From contig CP136062.1 in the NCBI GenBank assembly GCA_032622095.1, positions 55,161,849-55,225,848 of the forward strand: a stretch of DNA of 64,000 nt. Direction: 5' to 3'. This stretch comes from Siphonodentalium dalli. Taxonomy: Eukaryota; Mollusca; Scaphopoda; Gadilida; Siphonodentaliidae. The translations under genes and the position numbers were made by a program. The first letter of the stretch is position 1, and each line of letters opens with the position of its first letter. A model generated the notes under the pieces. That model saw only the letters and a list, made by a program, of their open reading frames with translations. It was not told where the DNA came from and ran no database searches. Shown here piece after piece: positions 12,276 through 23,785 of this stretch.

Positions 12276-12844
12276 TTAAAGGGTTACTGTACGTCATTTT
12301 CAATAAATTCCCGGTGATAACAACGATCTAATATCGATAATATATCGAAAACTAAGTAATTTGAGTCGAAGTTGTATTCTGTAAACGTTCAGGCTAATAG
12401 GTTATCTTAAAATCAAAGTTAATAATTTTATATAATTTAATTTATGGCTGGAACCATCAATTAAATTTTTCCGTGTACAAGACGTAATCAAAATAATTCA
12501 CAGATAGTGGATTGGGCAACGCGTGGCACACATGCTCATGTAAAAAATTATGTTGATACAGGGCGTAAACTCAAGCCACTCACTGACTAGTGACTATACA
12601 ATGACTTAAATGAGTATATGGGACTGGTGTGCATATAATATATAATATTTGACATATTTTCTTGAAAACTGTCCTAAAATTACTCGACAACGACAATTGG
12701 TATTTGCGCATTCCGGCTAATCTGCCATCCGTAACATTACTTCGTACTCAACAGACTTTCAAATATTGGTAATCTGATTACCTTATTCTACGACTCCGAG
12801 ACTATAGAAACCAAAAACAACATTTGAGTACAGTATCCCTTTAA
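12276..12844. mobile_element. TTAA-flanked element with TIR AGGGWTACTGTAC
   Basis: Left TTAAAGGGTTACTGTACGTC, right complement of TTAAAGGGATACTGTACTCA. TTAA on both sides suggests a piggyBac-type target. The interior is AT-rich with no coding signal. Its right TTAA is also the left TTAA of the next element. Confidence 0.72.
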
Positions 12845-13030
12845 CCCTTTCATAACAGGAGCTGCGCTGTGCAACATTAAAGACCCTGTGCCAATGCATT
12901 CTCTTATATATGCGAGTCGACCATAGGTCGCCTCGCATATATAAGAGAATGCATTGGCCTAACAATATTTTATTAATTTTTCTTACATTCTTTAACAATT
13001 TTTATCATTTTTTACAATTTTGTTGTTACA
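12841..13030. mobile_element. TTAA-type MITE, family C, left part
   Basis: TTAACCCTTTCATAACAGGA, then a perfect hairpin CAATGCATTCTCTTATATAT / complement (12893-12957). The right end is not present before the family B sequence at 13042. Confidence 0.75.
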
Positions 13031-13041
13031 TTCCATAAAAA

Positions 13042-13381
13042 TCTGGGGACCTCATTCAGCTTAGGCCTCATCTTCTCTGGAAATTTTCTTTATTACCAAA
13101 TTTCTTCTTCACATAGATTCTATTTCTTTTTTAGTTTAGTTTCTCTATATCCCCAGATTGGCAGACGACACATTGCATAATGAGGTTCCCAATGGGTGTA
13201 CATCACAATATTCACCATTTTTGGGAACTTCAATCCGAGTCTATGTCTCCCTTAGAAGATGAGGCCATGCAGAATGAGGTCCCCAGAGGGTGAATTTAGT
13301 GATGCTGGCCCGCAATGCGGGATAGCGTCACCAAATTCACCCTCTGGGGACCTCATTCTGCAAATGACAGGCACACTAAAT
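13042..13381. mobile_element. Long-form family B MITE, left end missing
   Basis: Starts inside the left hairpin (TGGGGACCTCATTCAGCTTA) and ends with a complete right hairpin (CAGAATGAGGTCCCCAGAGG..CATTCTGCAAATGACAGGCA). Confidence 0.8.
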
Positions 13382-13634
13382 AAGCTTCAATAATTGTTAT
13401 AACTTTGTTATAAATTGTTAAGACTGTAACGATTCATCGTGAATTCAATGTATAGTGATACCCTTTCAAACAATACACATATCATATCGTGTCACATGTA
13501 TGATGTGTATCATGATATAGAAAACCATGTAATTTCTAAAGAATGGCTTGTGTAAATGTTCTCTCAAGTTTACATGTCTATTATATGTACTAGTATTAGA
13601 CTCATCTAGCTAACAATTAAACTGCATTTTAATT

Positions 13635-14035
13635 AAAGGTACTCAATCAGATCCAATTTCTTTGGCTTCGGGGGTAAAAAATATTTGATTCGAGTCAAGG
13701 AACCTACCCATCAACGCTCAGAGTGATCAGATATCGAAGTTTGTTATTTATATTGTTTGTGGCCCAGAAACACGCCGTCAAAAGGATGGTCTCGGTCAAA
13801 ATTGTGGATGAAGATGGATAACTCTAAAATCAAGTGGTACCACTTGATTTTAGAGTTATCCATCTTCATCCGCAATTTGTCCCTTTGACCACGTGTTTCT
13901 GGGCCAATTATTAGTACATATCTCGAGAAATAACAAACTTCAAAAATCAATATCTGATCACTCTGAGCTTTGATGGGCGGGTTCCTCGACTCAAATCAAA
14001 TATTTTTTACCCCGAAAAAAATAAACATGTCGGAT
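13635..14035. mobile_element. Foldback element, family D
   Basis: About 200-bp arms meeting at 13842 (AAAATCAAGTGG|TACCACTTGATTTT) with outer parts ACTCAATCAGATCC and CGGATCC. Paired blocks include GATGAAGATGGATAACTCTA, GATCAGATATCGA and TCGAGTCAAGGAACC. Relatives at 16202, 20126 and 47650. Confidence 0.82.
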
Positions 14036-14036
14036 C

Positions 14037-14187
14037 CAAGCCTTGAAATAGTGTGCCTGTCATTTACAGAATGAGGTCCCCAGAGGGTGAATTTAGTGAT
14101 GCTACCCTGCATAGCAGGCTAGCATCACCAAATTCACCCTCTGGGGACCTCATTCTGCAAATGACAGACACCCTATTTCAAGGCTTG
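14037..14187. mobile_element. Single-hairpin family B MITE
   Basis: 151 bp: CAAGCCTTGAAATAG ends with one hairpin instead of two. It directly abuts family D (13635-14035). Confidence 0.92.
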
Positions 14188-14454
14188 AACAAACACCCAG
14201 CATCCTTTGAATCTGAATGTATCTTTGCACAAGACTGTGCATTGTGAGATGTATTGTATCGTAATCAAGTACCGTGACCCAGTGTATCGTTACAGCCCTA
14301 GTAACTTCAGACAATATATGGAGAGCATCAATGTGGTTAAAGCACTGAAAGAGCACAGGAGAGTGATTGGAAATGTAAATAGCACTAGACATATATGCAG
14401 GCCTATGGTACTGGACATTTGCGTAATTTCAAATTTGTGATAAAATTGCAGAAT

Positions 14455-14797
14455 TTCAATGCATCACAGTGGGCTAGCATCACTAAATTCACCTTCTGGG
14501 GACCTCATTTTTGGCCTCTGGAAAGTATCCTTATTATCAAATGAAAATTTCTTTTCCTTTTTTAGTTTAGTTTCTCTATATCCCCAAATTGGCAGATGAC
14601 ACAATGTATAATCGAAGTGCCCAATGGGTGCATTTCACCATCTGGGATCTCATCTGAGTCTTGGTCTCGCATAGCAGATGAGGTCATGCAGAATGAGGTC
14701 CCCAGAGCATGAATTTGGTATGCGGGGTAGCGTGACTAAATTCACCCTCTGGGGACCTCATTCCGCATTTGTCCAGCACCATATTCTCAGGCCTGTA
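14455..14797. mobile_element. Long-form family B MITE, decayed
   Basis: Same interior as 13042-13381 (TTTTAGTTTAGTTTCTCTAT, GGGTGCATTTCACCATCTGG); ends worn (CTCAGGCCTG at the right). Confidence 0.75.
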
Positions 14798-14807
14798 TGA
14801 AAATACC

Positions 14808-15207
14808 TTAACCCTTTACCCAACAAACCGGCCAAAACCGGCCAAATAAAGCTTCAACAGCCTAAAATATCTTCGGTCTGTCTCAATAGAACCATACAAA
14901 TATGGATATCATTGGAACCGGCTCCTTGACCACATTGTGATAGTTACAGTTATGCCCTGTGGCAATGCATTCTCTTATATATGCGAGTCGACCATAGGTC
15001 GCCTCGCATATATAAGAGAATGCATTGGCCTAAAAAAAATCTTTTTTTAACACTTTTTACCATTTTTTCTTACATTCTTTAACAATTTTATAATTTTTAA
15101 TGTGTTAAGCCAATGCATTCTCTTATATATGCGAGGCGACCTATGGTCGACTCGCATATATAAGAGAATGCATTGGCACAGGGCCCTTCTGTTGGGTAAA
15201 GGGTTAA
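14808..15207. mobile_element. TTAA-flanked MITE, family C2 (two core hairpins)
   Basis: Ends TTAACCCTTTACCCAACA / TGTTGGGTAAAGGGTTAA with TTAA on both sides. It contains two copies of the hairpin CCAATGCATTCTCTTATATA..complement (14963-15029, 15113-15178) around an AT-rich spacer. A near-identical copy in opposite orientation is at 31315-31704. Confidence 0.88.
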
Positions 15208-15229
15208 AGCGTCTCAAATATATGTAGCA

Positions 15230-16100
15230 ATAAATTTTACTGATTTTCTACATTAAAACCAGACATGCCACTTTAAGCACTGAGATAATATGAAGCAACA
15301 TGATTCATTGAGATATTAGACAAATTTGGTCTAGATTTAAAGACACACACAAGTTTTCAGGTGCCTAATTATATTATATCGGATTAAAGGAGGCATTGAC
15401 TCATTATGAGTGTTCATTGCATGAATGTGTGTGAACAAATTCTCATTTCTTATTGAAATGGCCATGTATCAATTGGAATTGCCATTTATTGCACACCCTT
15501 ATTTGTGCGAAATACAGCAAAATACAGAATAATTGAAACGTTCAATATAAAAATGTGTATTGTTCTTGAACAATACAAACTATTATGTCAACAACGTCAC
15601 TGGCGACGTCAACTTTAACAGAAAATCTCTTCGCTAAATTATGGGGTATAATCTACATTAAGCACATGTTTGTTCAATTAAATACAACAATATCGACCTA
15701 AATGTTAGTATGTTACAAGCTGCAATCTTCAGAGTAATAAACATAGAACAACACAGTTGTGTGAACATGTTAACTTTATTGCACTCGTTTGTCGTGCCGC
15801 GAGGTAAAACTCGAACCTCTGGTTCTCGTTTTACCATCGCGTCACAACAAATTCGTGCAATAACGTTAACCAGTTCACACACTTGTGTCGTTATATCTAT
15901 GTATCAATCAGAATGGCACATTTAGGTAAAACTTGAAAATCACTGTCAAGCTGCATTGAGGTATTAAGACAAATTTAGTCTAAATTTAAATGAAACACAA
16001 GTTTTCAAGCTCCTAATTATATTACATATAATATATTATCATATCCATAGTAAAAAGATCAAGCAACAAATATAATTGAGGTACATGTATGAGATAAAAT
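15230..16100. repeat. AT-rich stretch with direct repeat and a large hairpin
   Basis: A direct repeat of about 70 bp (TTAGACAAATTTGGTCTAGA at 15315; TTAAGACAAATTTAGTCTAA at 15963). Between them 15735-15905 is an imperfect foldback (GTGTGAACATGTTAAC against GTTAACCAGTTCACAC) centred on GAACCTCTGGTTC near 15815. No gene seen. Confidence 0.65.
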
Positions 16101-16201
16101 CCACACATGGTGTCCCAAGCAATAAATATATTACATTATGAATACTGTATTTTATTCCACACTCACGAGGCACATGTATTCAACAGAATACCAGCCATTT
16201 A

Positions 16202-16627
16202 AAGGTACTCAATTCGATTTAATGGTCCCCATATCATCAGATTCCAACAGCAACAACATTTTTTGAAAATGCTGCTTCAGTTATCAGTATCGAGTAATTG
16301 CCCAAAAATAATGCAAACAGCAGTCAACTATAGTATAAAATTGCCCAAAACCTGGCATTTATCATCATTTTGTTCAACAAAATTTTGCCAGTTTGTCAAA
16401 TATCCGACACAAAAAAGCCACTTGATTTTAGAGTTATCCATCTTCATCCACAATTTGGTCCGAGACCGTCTTACATCGACTGTTTACAGGGCCACTTAAA
16501 TTATTGTGGTGAAAAATAATAGATTTCAAACAATCTGAGCTTTGATGGTGGGTTCCTCAACTCGAATCAAATATTTTTTACCCCCGAAGCCATAGAAATA
16601 GTAATTTGTGAGTGTTAATTCGGATTT
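16202..16627. mobile_element. Family D element
   Basis: Starts AAAGGTACTCAATTCGATTT; shares GCCACTTGATTTTAGAGTTA, CATCTTCATCC.CAATTTG and GGTTCCTCAACTCGAATCAA with 13635-14035. Internal half differs, giving a non-palindromic form. Confidence 0.78.
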
Positions 16628-16631
16628 ATTT

Positions 16632-16934
16632 ACATCAATTTGAATGGAAAACTACATCACGTCCGAACTGACACTAGGAGTGAGAAAGTAAGACAAAATT
16701 ATTCAGACGTGAACGTAAATGAAACAAAATAGAATTTTTTTAGTGATGTGCTGATGATCGGAAACGACAATCGGAATCGACCGATATTGGCCCATCGGAT
16801 GACAATCGGTATTACCAATTGTCATAAATAATAATCAGCTTCCTGTTTTTCTTCCATAAACTGTGTTAAATATGACGATGTTTTGTTGAATAAATGACCA
16901 GTAAACATAAGGAAAGTGTTACCAAACACAAACT
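16632..16934. mobile_element. hAT-like repeat, inverse copy at 34826-35127
   Basis: About 300 bp matching 34826-35127 in opposite orientation. It contains GTGATGTGCTGATGATCGGA and internal short palindromes (GACAATCGG/CCGATTGTC). Fragments of related sequence at 24080-24120. Confidence 0.8.
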
Positions 16935-17021
16935 TAGTAGTTCGGACTATGCATCTTTTAATACATATATTGTTGTTCACCACCAGTGAAATACAAACCG
17001 CAACTACTTCAAGTTGATGTT

Positions 17022-17171
17022 CAAGCTTTGAATAGTGTGTCTGTCATTTGCAGAATGAGGTCCCTAAAGGGTGAATTTAGTGATGCTAGCCCACTGTTTG
17101 TGATAGCATCACTAAATTCACCCTCTGGGTACCTCATTCTGCAAATGACATACACACTATATCAAGGCTTG
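17022..17171. mobile_element. Single-hairpin family B MITE
   Basis: 150 bp, ends TCAAGCTTTGAATAGTG / CACTATATCAAGGCTTG; loop TTTGTGATAG altered. Confidence 0.9.
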
Positions 17172-17282
17172 CTGACATTGTTTTCAAAGAGCGATCATGC
17201 AATGACGCACATAAAGTAGTTCCGGCATGTATGTTCATTCGTATTCAAACAATTCCATTGAAAAACAATAAATGTGGGCAGC

Positions 17283-17503
17283 TACAGTAATGCTCTAAGT
17301 AATCGACTTCTTAACCACAGCTGAATTATGGGTAACTTTTCAGGATTTAGTCGGAAATATGGCTTGTTGCCATTCATCGGAAAGCTCTCGGAGAGCTTTC
17401 CGATGAATGGCAACAAGCCATATTTCCGACTAAATCCTAAATCCTAAAAGTTACCCATAATTCTGCTGTGGTTAAAGAGTCAATTAATTAGGGCATTACT
17501 GTA
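17283..17503. mobile_element. Foldback MITE, family A
   Basis: TA-flanked, arms CAGTAATGCTCTAAGTAATC..GATTAATTAGGGCATTACTG-like; the right arm carries an 8-bp tandem slip (AAATCCTAAATCCT). Confidence 0.92.
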
Positions 17504-17628
17504 TAAAAGATAACTTCGTCATGAAAAATCTATCCTATGCAGCAGGGACCACATAATCACTTCTCTCTGGGACAATAATAGGGAGAACTGGCACAAATTG
17601 TACAGAAGATATCTCGAGAGTCGCCTTG

Positions 17629-17845
17629 TACAGTAATGCTCTAAATAATCGACTTCTTAACCATAGCAGAATTGTGGGTAACTTTTCAGGATTTAGTCGG
17701 AAATATGGCTTGTTGCCATTCATCGGAAAGCTCTCAGTGAGAGCTTTACGATAAATGGCAACAAGCCATATTTCCAACTAAATCCTGAAAAGTTACCCAT
17801 AATTCTGCTGTGGTTAAGGAGTCGATAATTTATAGCATTACTGTA
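17629..17845. mobile_element. Foldback MITE, family A
   Basis: Full-length TA-flanked copy, 126 bp after the previous one; loop CTCTCAGTGAGAG. Confidence 0.92.
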
Positions 17846-17985
17846 GACTGGTCCCCACACAGATAGAACTTCATGGAAGCATGCACTGCAGATTGTCATC
17901 AGTTCAGATCTGTGCGGGGTCTCATTTGAACCCAAGCGGAAACCCTACTATGGCTGGTATTATAGATCAAGTTAGTTACAAAAAT

Positions 17986-18236
17986 TTAACCCTTTCTATA
18001 CTAAATGGATTCTCCCAGTAAGTTAAAAAGTGTACATCAGAATGGTCTATTATTTATTTGCAGGGATGTATAGGTAGTATAAGAAGACTACAGATAATAA
18101 AAGTACTGACGGATTCCCATTTATTGAGAGAAATGATTAGATAATAAGTTCAACATATGGTCGTTTGTTGAACTTATTATTTGATCATTTCCTTCGCGTA
18201 ACTACCTGTCAATGATGCTTTAGTATAGAAAGAGGA
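17986..18236. mobile_element. TTAA-type MITE, family E
   Basis: Left TTAACCCTTTCTATACTAAA, right TTTAGTATAGAAAGAGG (last bases worn). Central hairpin ATAATAAGTTCAACA / TGTTGAACTTATTAT (18142-18182). Relatives at 8795-9842 and 54920-55010. Confidence 0.75.
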
Positions 18237-18249
18237 AAGAAATCTTCCA

Positions 18250-18455
18250 TTAACCCTTTCAGTGCCAAGTCCGATATTTGTATCAACCCATATTTCCTTG
18301 ATCATTTTTCAAATTTATTGATTATAATAATGTGATACATTGATGGAAAGAGCTCTTTCCATCAATGTATCACATTATTATAATCAATAAATTTGAAAAA
18401 TGATCAAGGAAATATGGGTTGATACAAAAATCGGACTTGGCACTGAAAGGGTTAA
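18250..18455. mobile_element. TTAA-flanked palindromic MITE, family C3
   Basis: TTAACCCTTTCAGTGCCAAG at the left and its complement at the right; arms of about 95 bp pair perfectly over most of their length around GAGCTC at 18350. Confidence 0.92.
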
Positions 18456-19063
18456 TCATAAACCATACAGAGACTCAGTGCCTCACGTACGAAGCTTCAC
18501 AAAAATAGAATCATGCTGTGCTGAGCAGTGTCTGATAGTGTCAAGTAGTGTTCAGACCAGTATGTTACGTTGAATTTGGTTTACAGACAATAACACTAAG
18601 GCATTAAAACGGCTGTGATGTGTCTGTTATGATGTATCCATTAAAGCACACAATGGAGAGATTCTATTTCAACTCAATGTAAGGTGTAATGCATACCTTG
18701 ATATTTCTTGTTTTCAATCGATAAAAGATGGCAGCTGTCTTTGAAGCGAAGGAAAATCGACTTGTATTAATTTTTATGTTAATAAAGTATTTGTTGGGAT
18801 TTTAATTTTTACATTACCTTAGAATTAATTTATTAGATAGATTGATTTGCAATATTGCATTTATTCCAATGTCAAACTTATTAGCTTCAATTATCAACCT
18901 GAAGCTCTGCATTATAATAGCGTATGAACCCATGTGAATGGTTTAACGCACACAACGCAATGTGCAGACCAACACAGCAGACTCATCTGAACACTACTTT
19001 GTCATGGACATTCCTTATAGGTATGATCTAACACTCATGATGCCACCTGTAATGCCCTGTATA
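18456..19063. other. Stretch without recognisable features
   Basis: AT-rich, no coding, RNA or repeat structure that I can support. Confidence 0.5.
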
Positions 19064-19280
19064 TACAGTAATGCCCTAATTAATCGACTCCTTAACTGCA
19101 GCAGAATTATGAGAAATTTTCAGGATTTAGTCGGAAATATGGCTTGTTGTGATTCATCGGAAAGCTCTCAAGTGAGAGCTTTCCGATGAATGGCAACAAG
19201 CCATATTTCCAACTAAATCCTGAAAAGTGACTCATAATTCTGCTGCGGTTAAGGAGTCGATTGTTTAGGGCATTACTGTA
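19064..19280. mobile_element. Foldback MITE, family A
   Basis: Full length, TA-flanked; central palindrome AGCTCTCAAGTGAGAGCT. Confidence 0.92.
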
Positions 19281-19302
19281 ATTGTGGAGTTTGGAGTTTT
19301 AA

Positions 19303-19445
19303 GATCTGTTATTTGCAATCTTCATAAACTAATTATGAACCATGGTGGCTGGTAAAATTCAGCCTGTAAGGGATACAGGCAAGTGTGGAGTTTGAAATTT
19401 TAGATCTGTTATTTAAAACAATCAACTGATTAATATTTGTTCATT
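19303..19445. repeat. Short direct repeat
   Basis: GTGGAGTTTGGAGTTTTAAG and GTGGAGTTTGAAATTTTAGA about 79 bp apart, each followed by ATCTGTTATTT. Confidence 0.5.
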
Positions 19446-19512
19446 GCGGGGAATTTGTTTTTCATTTTTCTATATGAGGTGTTTCATTGGCAATGATGGG
19501 ATCTGCCATCAG

Positions 19513-19766
19513 CAAGCCTTGAAATAGTGTGCCTGTCATTTGCAGAATGAGGTCCCCAGAGGGTGAATTTAGTGATGCTACCCCGCATAGCGGGCTAGCA
19601 TCACCAAATTCACCCTCTGGGGACCTCATTCTGCTTACACCTCAGCAGAATGAGGTCCCCAGAGGGTGAATTTGGTGATGCTAGCCCGCTATGCGGGGTA
19701 GCATCACTAAATTCACCCTCTGGGGACCTCATTCTGCAAATTACAGACACCCTATTTCAAGGCTTG
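19513..19766. mobile_element. Double-hairpin MITE, family B, 8-bp TSD
   Basis: Full length; flanks GCCATCAG / GCTATCAG (one mismatch). Confidence 0.92.
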
Positions 19767-20125
19767 GCTATCAGTCTGACTAAAAGGAGACTAAACAGAA
19801 ACTTCAGTTCTGAATTGACGCTGAATCGATCAAGCATTCTTCCATTGATTAGACTACCTAGGATCTACTAAAGGTGTTTTTGGTACCAAGGATCTCCGAA
19901 AAGTTTATTAGAGAACCCAGGATCTCCAAATCTCGCCCAATCAACATGCCACCTAGAGCTACGAAAAAGACACCAAATAACATGGCTGTGGCCTATTTAA
20001 AACTTTCAATTTTATTTCATTTAGTCCAAGAGGAAACAGATGGATTAAAAACGTCAATGTATTATTATTGCATCCAAAAAAAGGTGTAACCTAAGACTAT
20101 GACGTCACATCTATCAAGCAAGACT

Positions 20126-20535
20126 GTTAGTGTACTCAATCTGATTCGATGGTCCCCATATAATCAGATTCCAACAACAACATTTTTAGAAATACCGCTT
20201 CAGTTATCAGAATCAATTAATTGCCCAAAAATAGCGCTAACCACTGTCAACTGTAGTATAAAATTGCACGAAACGTGTTATTTATCAACAGGTTGTTCGA
20301 CGAAATTTAGTCTTATTATCAATAGAAAGCCTCTGGAGTTATCCATCTTCATCCGCAATTTGGTCTGAAAGCATCGGATCGTCGAGTGTTTACTGGGCCA
20401 CTAATAATTCTCGATGGTGATAAATAATAGATTTCAAAAATTGATATCTAGTCTCTGAGCTTTTTATAGGTTGGTTCCTCGACTCGGATCAATTATTTTT
20501 TACCCCCAAATCCAAATAAATTGTAATTGAGGGGC
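20126..20535. mobile_element. Family D element
   Basis: GTACTCAATCTGATTCGATG at left, GGTTCCTCGACTCGGATCAA and TTTTTTACCCCC at right; shares GGAGTTATCCATCTTCATCC with the other copies. It lies just 3' of the phospholipase stop codon. Confidence 0.75.
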
Positions 20536-20740
20536 GCTTAATCGGATTATGCATCTTGAAGATCAGACTGAGTTTCACAATGAAAATCTTGATCCTAATT
20601 CTCTACATATACCCAATTTTAAGCCTCTACGAGGCAAATTATCCAAATGGAAAGAGCCCCGAGGTCTGTTGATACCAGACGATAAACACATTTTAGATTA
20701 TCTCCCTTTAGTCAGACTGATTGGCTAATCACGACATTAA

Positions 20741-21255
20741 TCAACTGATTAATACTTGTTTGATGTACGCTATGACATCTTTGTTTTTGAGAATAGCGAG
20801 GTGCTCCGATTTTTCGAATATTTTGTGATGCACCGGTTCGTGTTGCTCATTTATCCAGCGCAGACAGCCGAGGAGACTTCGTAGATTCACTGTACCATCT
20901 CCGTCATCGGGAATCACTTCGGGCGGATCGCTGAACCAGGTTTTGTTAGTGAAGCGGAATTTCCCTGGAGTCTCCACTTGGTGGCCATGAAGGCAATGTA
21001 ATTCGACGTCAGGTGGCGTTAAGTTATAAATTAAGTTTTTCGTGTCCTGGTACATGGAGTAACCCGTGTTGTACTGGATGTCATTGAAGTATTCCTTAAA
21101 GTTGTTGATCGAGTAATTTTTATGTGGGCTGATTACGAGGACATCGTCGTCGTGCCAGAATTTATCTGACGGCATCAACCAGGCGGTGCTCGGCATGCTA
21201 CGCTGCTCGGGTCTCGCTCTCAATGGGGAGACAAAAGGAATGTTCAAGTTATCAC
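20741..21255 (-). CDS. PLA2G15: PLA2G15 exon 6 (catalytic Asp and His, C terminus)
   Basis: Last exon; the acceptor TCCATTTGCAG ends at 21256. It encodes residues 234-403, starting DNLNIPFVSPLR, with STAWLMPSDKFW, NYSINNFKEYF, YQDTKNLI, LHCLHG, DDGDGTVNLRSLLGC (Asp352) and KSEHLAILKN (His384), stop TGA at 20743-20741. Asn279 (N-Y-S) corresponds to the human Asn273 sequon; Asn310 and Asn336 are further sequons. The open frame runs on past the acceptor to 21307, but that part reads into an hAT-like MITE and is not coding. About 20 bp separate the acceptor from the MITE target duplication. Confidence 0.95.
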
Positions 21256-23749
21256 CTGCAAATGGACGATGAATCATTAGTATCAACCAGGGTCCGCGCT
21301 GGACCAAAATTCACTCTTGCCATATAATTTGCCAAATGAAAATATTTTTTGTCCAATTATTTTAGCATTTGCCAAATTCTATCCCTGATAGTATCATTTT
21401 CTGCAACCTTAAGTCTTATGTTTCGACACTCGCGGTTTGAACGACTTTTGATATCGATAGAAAAGCAGTTAGTTAATAATTAATTATACTCGCATCTCTA
21501 TTGTGGTGTATCATATAACAATAAGCCAATCACCGAACAATACAATGGTAGAAGGATTGCTTCATCTGAAGGACACATCACAGGAGGATTAGCTATGTAA
21601 ACACCACCACATTAAATAGGGTAATCCCTTCAACCCTCGGTACTACTGCTATGGGATAAACTGCTTCTTAATTTTTCTAAACCTTATAAACACAATTGAT
21701 ATAATTATGTTGTAAGAATTTCCTGAAATGAATGATATTGATTGACCAATATTTTTCAACTTTCTTGAGGAATTAAAAAGTGACTTGCCAAAACTTTTGC
21801 CAAATGAAAATATTTGTTTGCCAAATGTGAATTATTTTTGCCATTGGCAAATTTGGCAAGTGGCAGCGCGAACCCTGGTATCAACAGGGACCAGCCTAGA
21901 GGTTTCAATTTGGGAGAAGTCACTTCTCCCTGTTTTGGTTATTAGGGAGAAGTGGACAGTTATCAGGGAGAAGTAACAGTGGCTGAAGTTCAATTTACAC
22001 CCCAACATCACCCTTCAATAAGTATTATTACACCCCCCAACATCACCCTTCTACGGTCCAATAAGTATTATTACACCCCCCAACATCACCCTTCTACGGT
22101 CCAATAAGTATTATTCAACAAAAGAGCCATTTATAAAACCATTATAGTGAGTACGGGTACCATTATAATCAGTAAGTATTCTTTAAATATGCTGTTGGGA
22201 CATGTGCACACTGGTATATGCAAGCCTGCAAATAGCATGCCTGTCATTTTAGGGAGAAGAGGGCTCCAAAGTCTGGTCCCCGAATATCGACGAACACATT
22301 TCCGGATGTCTCTCTTTGTCTCTATTGGTTTGCCATGTGCACTCAATTGTTTTTAGTTCGATACATATAATTTTTTTCTATTTTCTAAAAAGTAAATTTT
22401 TCGCCGTTGCTTGACTATATGAACGAGAATAGATGATGAAATCATGTGGTCAAGCCTTGAAATAGGGTGTCTGTCATTTGCAGAATGAGGTCCCCAGAGG
22501 GTGAATTTAGTGATGCTATCCCGCATAGCAGGCTAGCATCACCAAATTCACCCTCTGGGGACCTCATTCTGCTTACACCTCAGCAGAATGAGGTTCCCAG
22601 AGGGTGAATTTGGTGATGCTAGCCCACTATGCGGGGTAGCATCACTAAATTCACCCTCTGGGGACCTCATTCTGCAAATGACAGACACCCTATTTCAAGG
22701 CTTGCATGTGGTGATTAGAGTGTATAGATTTTTCTGTAAATTCCGCAGGTCCTGAATGTTCTTAACCCTTTCATGATGGGAGCTGCGCTGGTGCAGCATT
22801 AAAGATCCTATGCCAGTACATTCTCTTATATACGCAAGTCTCCCATAGGATATAAGAGAATGTACTGGCTTACAAGGTCAAGGTAAATATTGTTAGGTTG
22901 TATTCTCTTATATATGCGAGGCTCCCTATGGAAGACTCGCATATATAAGAGAATGCATTGGCATAGGGTTTTCGCAAATTCGAGGAAGCTCTGAAATATT
23001 AACATTATAGAAACGAAAAAAATTGTTCGTCGATGCTAAATTGCTAATACCACCAACAAGCCTGAGTTTAGTGTGCCTGTCATTTGCAGAATGAGGTCCC
23101 CAGAGGGTGAATTTAGTGACACTATCCCGCATAGCAGGCTAGCCTCAACAAACTCACCCTCTCGGGACCTCATTCTGCATAGCGCCATGGGAGACATAGA
23201 CTCAGTTCCTAAAAAGTGAATATATTGATGTACACCCATTGGAAACCTCGAATGCGTGTTATTTACAATGCCAGTAAATTAAGTCAAAGCGTTGCCAGGA
23301 TTCGCATAAAACAGTCAACTGGAATCTTATTTACTATAGATACGGTTAACAGAAAGTTGTTCTGATGCTGTTACGAGTAACCCCATGGAACGTACCCAGA
23401 ATAAAGGATATCTCACTTCATAGCATGTAATGTCGATAAAAAAAGGCTTTTCGTGCAATTTCTTTTTTAATTTTTTTGAGGATTGATTACGATGGAGATA
23501 ATCATACTCGGTTGGGAACCTTACTCGTATTTAAATTCGTGCAATACTATTTTTTGCTCAGTTTTGAATTCGTGCACTTTTAATTCATGCAACATGCTGC
23601 GCGAATTCAAAATTAAAATAAATATTCTCGTAAAAGTCTAACAAGAAACTAAGAAATGAGGTCAGCTCAATCAGCTGTTTAAAGCCTTCTTTCAATCTCT
23701 ATCGTGTCCACGCAATTGAACCGATAACTTCATATTCCACGGCGTATGT

Positions 23750-23785
<36 letters not shown>

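Noticed and set aside
15770-15890. tRNA gene or tRNA-derived SINE on the minus strand
   Set aside because: The B-box-like GGTTCGAG is half of a long hairpin; no cloverleaf or acceptor stem can be drawn.
21256-21307. Extension of the exon 6 open frame to an upstream ATG at 21307
   Set aside because: The acceptor TTTGCAG at 21256 and homology to the ASGDN junction fix the exon start; the extra codons read into an hAT-like MITE.
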